A stretch of 42,615 nucleotides of DNA, taken from the NCBI RefSeq assembly GCF_000026985.1, contig NC_017390.1, forward strand, positions 3,550,398 through 3,593,012, written 5' to 3'. Below are positions 38,001 through 42,615 of the stretch, one piece after another. Origin of the DNA: Erwinia pyrifoliae DSM 12163. GTDB lineage: Bacteria; Pseudomonadota; Gammaproteobacteria; Enterobacterales; Enterobacteriaceae. A model generated the notes under the pieces. It saw nothing but the letters and a program-made list of their open reading frames with translations, had not been told where the DNA came from and made no database searches. The translations under genes and the position numbers were made by a program. Position 1 is the first letter of the stretch, and the number at the start of each line of letters is the position of its first letter.

Positions 38001-40330
38001 TTCAGCGCCTGAACGGCGTTCAGGCTCAAGCTGTGCAGGCCAATGACCTTGCCCTGGACATTGCCAAGGCGTTGCGTTGCGATCGCAAGCTGCTCACCGC
38101 TAATTTCACCGGAGCGGTTTTCCAGCTTCCCGGATGCGTTCAGCGTGAGCTGCTGTCCGGACAGCAGCTTACCGTCGCCGTTGTCGACGTTATGCGCCGT
38201 GGTGAACAGCTGCGTATCACTTTCTGCCGTGCCGCCACGGTTGTCCCAGTCACCGTCGGTATAAACAGTCAGTTTCCCGCCAGCATCAACCAGGCCATGC
38301 TGGTTATCCAGACCCTCGCGGGCCGTAAGGCTTAGTTCACCATGGCCAATCAGCTGCCCCTGCTCATTATTGATATGCCGGGTGGTCGTCTGCAGGTTTC
38401 CGCCGTTGATGGTGCCGGAAGAGTTATCAAGTGCACCGACGGCATGTATCCTCAGCTGTTTCCCCGCCAGCAGGCTCCCCCGGGCGTTGGCGATAGCGCC
38501 TCCGGCAGTCAGATGCAGCGCCGACTGGCTTTTTACGTTACCGGATTGGTTATTGAGACTGCCGACGTCAAGCGACAGATCGCCGTTACTGCCCAGCTCG
38601 CCGTTGTTGTTGTTTAGCAAGCCGCCGACCCACCAGTGCTGCGCTGTGCCGGCCAGCGCCACCAGCTGCCCGTGCTGATTGATGACAGCCGCTGCACGGA
38701 GCGCCAGCTGGCGCGCTGTGATGCTACCGTCGCTATTATCCAGTGTGTGATTCAGGACGAAGCGGCTCTCTGCGCCTCCTGTCTGAGACCAGACGGCCTT
38801 CTGGCTAAACAGACTATTGCCGGTAACATCCCACTGGCCGGCGGTGATGTGTGCCTGTTGAGCATCGACATTGCCTGCCGTATTGATGGCAAGCATCCCG
38901 CTGTCAACCTTTGTCTGGCGCAGCGCCACGCCGCCAGACTGTGCGCTAAGCGTGGCACGACTGGCCGCAAGCTGACTCTGGCTGATATCAACCCGCCGGC
39001 CGTTCAGGTTGATATCCTTGTGGCTCAACAGGCTGCCGCTGGCGCGGATGTCCCCCTCACTGGTCAAGGTTAAATCTGCGGTGCGCATCAGCTGGCTGGT
39101 GGCATTACTGCCTGCCAACAGATGCCCGCTGCTGTGAATACCCTGTCCGGCATGCAAAAGCACGTCACCGGCCGCCGCCAGCGTACCGGACTGTTTGAGA
39201 TCGCCGCTACGGCTGGCAACAGAAAGCGTCCCGCCGCTGTGCAGCTTGCCGTGATGTTCGATATCGTCCCGGGCAGCGAAGCCGATATTGCCGCCCGCCC
39301 GGGTTACCGCCTCCCGATCGGCCGCTTGCCAGACAAGTTTTCCTTCGCTGCTGACGCTTAGCGTTTTGTCCGCCTGTAAATGTCCACCCCGATTACGTAC
39401 CCCCACGCCAGCTTCAGTGCCGATCATACGGATATGGCCGCTGTACATGCCGCCCAACTGGCCCATATCTATTGCCAGCTCTGGAGCCTTGCCGTTCGCG
39501 GCATGCGCGGTGACCTGCTTGCCGTCTGCGCTGACGTCGTTACGGCCCGCCGCCACGTTAAGCTCTTTTTTGGCCCAGACCCCGGCATTGACTTTCACCG
39601 CACGCGCCAGCACGTCGACATATTCCGTGTCATGGCGCGGGTCGCCGTTAAGCCCACCGCCCTCGATACGCACCACGCCACGCTCGATCCGGTAGCCCGC
39701 CAGGCTGCCATCGGCATTTAACTGCGGTTTACCGGTAGTGAGCGTCATGCGCCCGGCATTAATGGTGCCGCAGCCGTTGCACATAATCCCTGCCGGATTG
39801 GCGACGATAACCTGCGCACGCCCCCCGGCAACCTCCATAAAACCACGCAGCTGGCTGGGGTTGTTGCTGTTGACCTCGTTGAGAATGACCCGTGCCGGTG
39901 CGGAGTGGGAATTCAGGTTGGGATTGCCCTGTATCACCCCGGCCATCTGGGTTGAGGCCATCGTCGCGGAGTTATTAAGAATGGTGCCTTCCAGATCAAC
40001 ATCAAACTGCTGATACTGGTTATGTGAGATGCCGGCCTGATTGGGGGCGGTGATATTGACCTGCAGCAACCCGTTGTGGGTGGCAATCACCTCCGGGCGC
40101 TGGCCGGGCCCGGCGGCTCCGTCCGCCACAATGCCGTCGGCCACTGCTGGCTCGTCAAAAAGCGCCACTGCCAGTAGCCACACCCAACGGCGTACCGTCA
40201 CCCACGGGCGCGGTGCGCCAATATCACCGCGCTGGCCTGGCGGGTTACTGCCGCTGCGCGCCGGTACAAAAAGCGCCCGCCGCTCTCCACGAGTGCGCCT
40301 GAGGATAAGGCGATAACCGGGTTTATTCAT
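35072..40330 (-). CDS. Two-partner-secretion exoprotein TpsA (filamentous haemagglutinin type), short C-terminus
   Basis: A 1,752-residue secreted beta-helix protein. An extended signal region (ESPR, MNKPGYRLILRRTRGERRALF) and signal peptide end near PAVADG. The TPS secretion domain (about 70-300) holds N-P-N-L, NEVNSNNPSQLRGFMEVAG and N-P-A-G-I, the motifs recognised by TpsB. Then come more than 1,200 residues of degenerate haemagglutinin repeats of roughly 20-22 residues (L-D-N-x-x-G-x-L-x-S type), forming a long right-handed helix. It stops at TGA soon after YLTLTPNADGGYAITFYETH. Full-length HecA/CdiA-type relatives are far longer and carry FHA-2, pretoxin and toxin parts, all missing here. 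Either it is truncated or a short adhesin. It lies 67 bases after tpsB. Confidence 0.85.
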   Translation of the reverse strand: MNKPGYRLILRRTRGERRALFVPARSGSNPPGQRGDIGAPRPWVTVRRWVWLLAVALFDEPAVADGIVADGAAGPGQRPEVIATHNGLLQVNITAPNQAGISHNQYQQFDVDLEGTILNNSATMASTQMAGVIQGNPNLNSHSAPARVILNEVNSNNPSQLRGFMEVAGGRAQVIVANPAGIMCNGCGTINAGRMTLTTGKPQLNADGSLAGYRIERGVVRIEGGGLNGDPRHDTEYVDVLARAVKVNAGVWAKKELNVAAGRNDVSADGKQVTAHAANGKAPELAIDMGQLGGMYSGHIRMIGTEAGVGVRNRGGHLQADKTLSVSSEGKLVWQAADREAVTRAGGNIGFAARDDIEHHGKLHSGGTLSVASRSGDLKQSGTLAAAGDVLLHAGQGIHSSGHLLAGSNATSQLMRTADLTLTSEGDIRASGSLLSHKDINLNGRRVDISQSQLAASRATLSAQSGGVALRQTKVDSGMLAINTAGNVDAQQAHITAGQWDVTGNSLFSQKAVWSQTGGAESRFVLNHTLDNSDGSITARQLALRAAAVINQHGQLVALAGTAQHWWVGGLLNNNNGELGSNGDLSLDVGSLNNQSGNVKSQSALHLTAGGAIANARGSLLAGKQLRIHAVGALDNSSGTINGGNLQTTTRHINNEQGQLIGHGELSLTAREGLDNQHGLVDAGGKLTVYTDGDWDNRGGTAESDTQLFTTAHNVDNGDGKLLSGQQLTLNASGKLENRSGEISGEQLAIATQRLGNVQGKVIGLHSLSLNAVQALNNAQGLLSAGEVMNAGTTGQMDNRGGTVQGGCEMTLAAQDVDNEEGKLLSGQQLTLAVAGTLRNRNGAISGEKLNLSAGRLDNPLGRVIALEGLNLLVQQALDNRRGLLEAGGALVVHTDGDWDNRGGAAQGGSQVNVSVRHLNNAAGRLQSGGELVLNSTGDISNQRGILTAQQGLNWQGGSGSGFDNDAGLLQSAGNLSLLGGRFSNRQQGWVLSQQALSLNLAGVWDNQGGTLTGNGRTLVRAAGLNNGQGAVNILDSLDMQFTDTLDNGSGRIYSKRSQTLRARHMVNTRGSMGSQGSWRAVSDDINNHEGVIQSQQDATLAATVLDNGKGVMQSAGALDLHILCDIDNRAGKMRAQGPLTLQGPADGTASSILHNVGGQLLSADTLTVAAQGLDNRQGGLLDSQKQMRVALKQSLDNRQGRLRSGSGLQLDARSLLNTGGSLDSQRQLGLRIMALLDNAGGSIRSNGGQQVTARQVSNRQGVFSSGDALNVTVAQLDNAGGTLISQGIGVYRTDTLHNQQGKVHSGDALTLNAARVYNRAGQLISTRALTLNTAQLDNSGQGTLSSQAGLEVQADLLNNRDGGTLHGTLHIGVTARAVDNRDGRLQSAGLVTLAVLSTLDNRQGRIQANGAVRIHADAARTGSILALLNQGGRVQSGETLSLYTRTLDNQGGTLQSRQALTLTVQQDYTHRTGDTLSSNGALNLTVTGVLTNLTEWLLPGSLTVNSHHLTNQGSLVGQTLQLTTGRLFNQGRLEAGRMVLDIDTLDNPATVMGDDITVRARIIDNHGRDAVMAATAALHLETGERLNNSDGALLYSGGRLYLGSSDLIENRASFIEAGGDATVEARRPANLNEGREMKRDAEKSAFNWHRHNFYWRSNGTGDSPDKLSRVTTTWQLPYRGDAVAQYNRYGTLLAIDASGKRAQVRVKDNKGQLKDRWVNYLTLTPNADGGYAITFYETHAGRHNVERQSDH

Positions 40331-40369
40331 GGTGTTCTTCCTTGAAACTCACAGTCCGTACCGTTAAAA

Positions 40370-40396
40370 GCGCCCGTCGCTTAACACACAGGGCGC
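40370..40396 (-). terminator. Possible intercistronic attenuator between tpsB and tpsA
   Basis: On the minus strand GCGCCC...GGGCGC forms a 6-bp perfect GC stem with a 15-base loop, followed at once by TTTTAA. It begins right at the tpsB stop and 40 bases before the tpsA start, so it could lower transcription into tpsA. The stem is short. Confidence 0.45.
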
Positions 40397-40397
40397 A

Positions 40398-42122
40398 TCA
40401 GATTTCCAGATTAAGGCTAAAGCCGGCGGTGGCGCCGGCGGTATGAAATGACCGTGGTTTGACAAGCGGTACGCCCGCAAACAGGTCATAGCTAAGGCGG
40501 CGCCATAGCCTGCCGCGCACCCCCAGCGCACTGCCCACCAACTGTTGACCGGCCAGATAACGGGTGCCGGGATCGGCAACGCGCCCGTAATCGGCGGCGG
40601 CGTAAAGCTCATGTCCGCGAGACAGCACATTCCATGCCAGCTCATTGCGCCAGATAACCGCTCTTTCTCCGGATAACATGTGTTCACCGTCAAATCCGCG
40701 CACCGTATAACGCCCGGCGATCGCCATTCGATCCGGCGGCGTCAATGCGCTCAGGCTCCACTGCCCGCGCAGGCTGGTGAAATAACGCCATGCCTGCTCG
40801 CGGAGGGCGAAAGGCTGATTCAGGCTGATATCACCCAACGCTATACCGGTACGGGCGCTGCCGCTGTGCGTATTCTCTTCCGGCGATCTGAGCGCTCCTG
40901 ATGCGGCGGTGCCCCGCCGCCAGCTGAGATTGGCATCCAACGTGGCAGATCCGAGATAGCTGCGCTGGCTAAGACCCAGCTCCCAGCCGGCGGTACGACG
41001 CCGCTGCTGCTCAATGTCAATATCGTTGACCGTATTGCTGGATTGACGCCGCCAGACGCGCAGGGTGAGCGTGGTTTTGTGCCACTGATTGCGATGCAGC
41101 AAGCGGGATAAAGTCAGCTGCAGATTGTCGCTCTTACCCCGGTAGGTCAGCATCTGGTTGGCGCCGGCGATATTCTGGAACCAGTTATAGTGGTTGTAGT
41201 TGGCGGAAAAACCCCAGTAGCCGATGGGGAAAAAGTAATTCAGGGTATGAGAACGGCTACCGAACGGGCCGTGACCGAACAGATCCTTACCGATGTTGGC
41301 ATAGAACAGGTCGTTCTGAGCAAAGGGGGCATCAAGCGCCAGCGTGGTAGCGCCGAGGTAGCGGCCAGTGCTTTTCGATCCGCTGTCGTCCAGCCCCAGA
41401 CTCAGGCGGGCCGGGCTGACCTGTTGCCAGCTCACGCGCAGATCGCTGGTAGCGTCCTGCTGGCCGGGCACAATTTTGATGTCGGCCGTGGCGCTGGGTA
41501 CGCGTTTAAAGTTCTCCAGGCCTTGTTCTATCGCCCTCAGGTTGAGAATTTCGCCCGATGATGTCGGAATAGCGTTCCACAACCGGCCACGCCAGGAGAC
41601 CAACCGCTCGAACCGGATGTCGCCAATGCGACCGGGCTGAATAGTCAGCGTCAGCACACCCGTCGTCAGGTTCTGCTCCCGGGCCATTACCCGGGTGGTG
41701 ACATAACCTTCGGCCAGAATAGCGTTCTGTACCTTGTTAATCAGCAACAAGATACCCTGCCCGCCCAGGCAATGACCTTTTGCCACATCCGCCGCATTCA
41801 GCGCCCACTGAAAACGTGCGTCAGGATCCCCCTCGAAGCGCAGAGTATTGATGGTAAAACAGGGACGTTCATTGCCGGGGTAATCAGGCAAGACGACTTC
41901 AGATGGCGCAAGGCGCACATCACTTTCCGCAGAATTTTGCTGTTGCAAAACACGCTCGTGCGTCTGTTGCAGCTGTTGTTGCTGCGCATCAAGGATCTCG
42001 CCTTGCCGGATATGACTGCCGGGTACAGGCTCGGCAAGGGTGAAAGAAGATGAAACCAGCAACATGCCGTTCAGGGCGGGCATTTGGGCTACCCGCCGCA
42101 AAGAAGATAATAATCCAGCCAT
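40398..42122 (-). CDS. Two-partner-secretion outer-membrane transporter TpsB (ShlB/FhaC/HecB family)
   Basis: A 574-residue outer-membrane protein. A signal peptide (about 1-30) is followed by a Gln-rich plug-helix and linker segment (QQQQLQQTHERVLQQQ), then POTRA1 with CFTINTLRFEGDPDARF...AKGHCLGGQGI and POTRA2 near IGDIRFERLVSWRG. A 16-strand barrel occupies about 210-574. The end motif AGFSLNLEI has the pattern expected of a last beta strand. It moves its partner TpsA across the outer membrane without energy input. Start ATG 42122 is well placed with a promoter-like pair upstream. The frame is intact, which argues the adhesin pair may still work. Confidence 0.92.
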   Translation of the reverse strand: MAGLLSSLRRVAQMPALNGMLLVSSSFTLAEPVPGSHIRQGEILDAQQQQLQQTHERVLQQQNSAESDVRLAPSEVVLPDYPGNERPCFTINTLRFEGDPDARFQWALNAADVAKGHCLGGQGILLLINKVQNAILAEGYVTTRVMAREQNLTTGVLTLTIQPGRIGDIRFERLVSWRGRLWNAIPTSSGEILNLRAIEQGLENFKRVPSATADIKIVPGQQDATSDLRVSWQQVSPARLSLGLDDSGSKSTGRYLGATTLALDAPFAQNDLFYANIGKDLFGHGPFGSRSHTLNYFFPIGYWGFSANYNHYNWFQNIAGANQMLTYRGKSDNLQLTLSRLLHRNQWHKTTLTLRVWRRQSSNTVNDIDIEQQRRRTAGWELGLSQRSYLGSATLDANLSWRRGTAASGALRSPEENTHSGSARTGIALGDISLNQPFALREQAWRYFTSLRGQWSLSALTPPDRMAIAGRYTVRGFDGEHMLSGERAVIWRNELAWNVLSRGHELYAAADYGRVADPGTRYLAGQQLVGSALGVRGRLWRRLSYDLFAGVPLVKPRSFHTAGATAGFSLNLEI

Positions 42123-42167
42123 TAAATTGAAAATCCGTTTTCAAAATGTAACACAATGTAATTTTAG

Positions 42168-42197
42168 ATTATCATCCATTTCATTAAGTAAAAGCAA
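42168..42197 (-). promoter_or_regulatory. Candidate promoter of tpsB-tpsA
   Basis: On the minus strand TTGCTT (42192-42197) and GATAAT (42168-42173) are separated by 18 bases, about 45 bases before the tpsB ATG, in an AT-rich stretch. It is a plausible sigma-70 promoter. A start upstream of the boxA further out is also possible. Confidence 0.4.
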
Positions 42198-42346
42198 GGT
42201 AACCAATAATTATTTTTAACAACTTCTTCCGTTGCGAAGTTACCCGGCGTACAGCATTTTTCCCTTTTTTATCCGTGAGTTACAACCGGCTTTTCCTGTT
42301 GCACTTGCGGTACGGCAACCTTTTGCCCCGACGCGCCTTTTTTCAC

Positions 42347-42358
42347 TGTTAAAGAGCA
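42347..42358 (-). promoter_or_regulatory. boxA-like antitermination element in the tps leader
   Basis: The minus strand reads TGCTCTTTAACA, identical to the boxA of enterobacterial rRNA operon leaders, where NusB-NusE bind and make RNA polymerase resistant to termination. It lies 225 bases upstream of the 7-kb tpsB-tpsA unit in the correct orientation. A function here is inference and needs a promoter upstream of it. Confidence 0.5.
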
Positions 42359-42425
42359 GACAACCACGCACCATAGCCAGCGCCGCCGCCCCTGTCATTA
42401 CCGTTTTGCCACACGGCGCTGAAAA

Positions 42426-42446
42426 GTCCGCAGCCTGTCTGCGGAC
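42426..42446. repeat. Perfect hairpin upstream of the boxA-like element
   Basis: GTCCGCAG and CTGCGGAC pair exactly around loop CCTGT. On the minus strand it precedes the boxA-like element by 67 bases. The rest of 42123-42615 is AT-rich near tpsB and GC-rich toward the window end, with no gene I can support. Confidence 0.6.
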
Positions 42447-42615
42447 GACGAAGCGTCTGCCGGGCGCGGGCTGGCGAGACCCGCAAGCACTGCCCTGCGG
42501 CGCTCTGAGGCACGGAAGGTTAAGGGAACAGACGGTTTTGCATGACCGGCACAGGCCGGGGCGGGTAGCGGAAGCTGGCCGGAACGGGAACGAGCAAGGA
42601 GGAAGGAGGAACGAC

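Noticed and set aside
35500..39200. Regular 60-65 base periodicity that could look like a CRISPR array
   Set aside because: It is the codon-level trace of degenerate haemagglutinin repeats; units vary everywhere and there are no conserved repeats with unique spacers.
35273..40316. Many long plus-strand frames opposite tpsA
   Set aside because: They are shadows of the periodic repeat coding sequence; they have no ribosome sites or family motifs.

Overview
The window reads as chromosome of an enterobacterium, most likely Erwiniaceae (Erwinia/Pantoea type). The block gltP, acs-yjcH-actP, yjcE, ghxP, soxR/soxS keeps the E. coli order, but with no nrf operon between gltP and acs. It is joined to genes typical of plant- and insect-associated relatives: a periplasmic three-subunit gluconate dehydrogenase, an sbmA homologue and a two-partner-secretion adhesin. 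No rRNA, tRNA or CRISPR array was seen, and the species cannot be named from the sequence alone.

Layout. 1-1246: an IS3-family element whose orfB carries a one-base frameshift. It has cut off the 3' end of a DUF3289 gene (to 2022) that also holds an in-frame amber codon. 2273-6124: gluconate 2-dehydrogenase operon (small subunit, FAD subunit, triheme cytochrome c) on the minus strand, with a terminator and a perfect GntR-type palindrome upstream. 6380-8839: a PAS-PAS-PAS-GGDEF-EAL protein. 9283-10509: sbmA. 10604-11447: a compact two-gene unit resembling a toxin-antitoxin pair, with an operator over its -35 box. 11926-16800: one gene for a 1,624-residue protein built like an AB toxin. 17529-20720: aer and gltP. 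21227-26771: acs, yjcH, a frameshifted actP, a collapsed cidA-cidB remnant and an intact cidR-like LysR regulator. 26821-32133: yjcE, ghxP (two PurR boxes), a glutathione S-transferase, soxR and soxS with a textbook SoxR box. 32134-35071: gene-poor, with a transposase-derived ORF, a long perfect hairpin and a secreted DUF3828 protein. 35072-42122: tpsB-tpsA two-partner secretion locus. The TpsA ends early, and its leader carries an rrn-like boxA.

The strongest candidate for something undescribed is the 1,624-residue protein. Its C-terminal third has a zincin motif (HESSH, then D-x-x-Y and a distal NAD) suggestive of aspzincin metallopeptidases. Just before this domain, two cysteines 14 residues apart bracket an exact furin-type R-A-K-R site, the layout of nicked, disulfide-held AB toxins. 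A hydrophobic hairpin that could serve in translocation lies further upstream. Base composition changes sharply along the gene, as in a mosaic. Secondary points are the boxA plus intercistronic hairpin of the tps locus, the joint decay of actP and cidAB while acs and cidR stay intact, and the toxin-antitoxin-like pair.

The legible regulation fits gene function: GntR site with gluconate oxidation, PurR boxes with purine uptake, SoxR box with soxS. All family names come from recall of motifs and sequence resemblance; no search was run.
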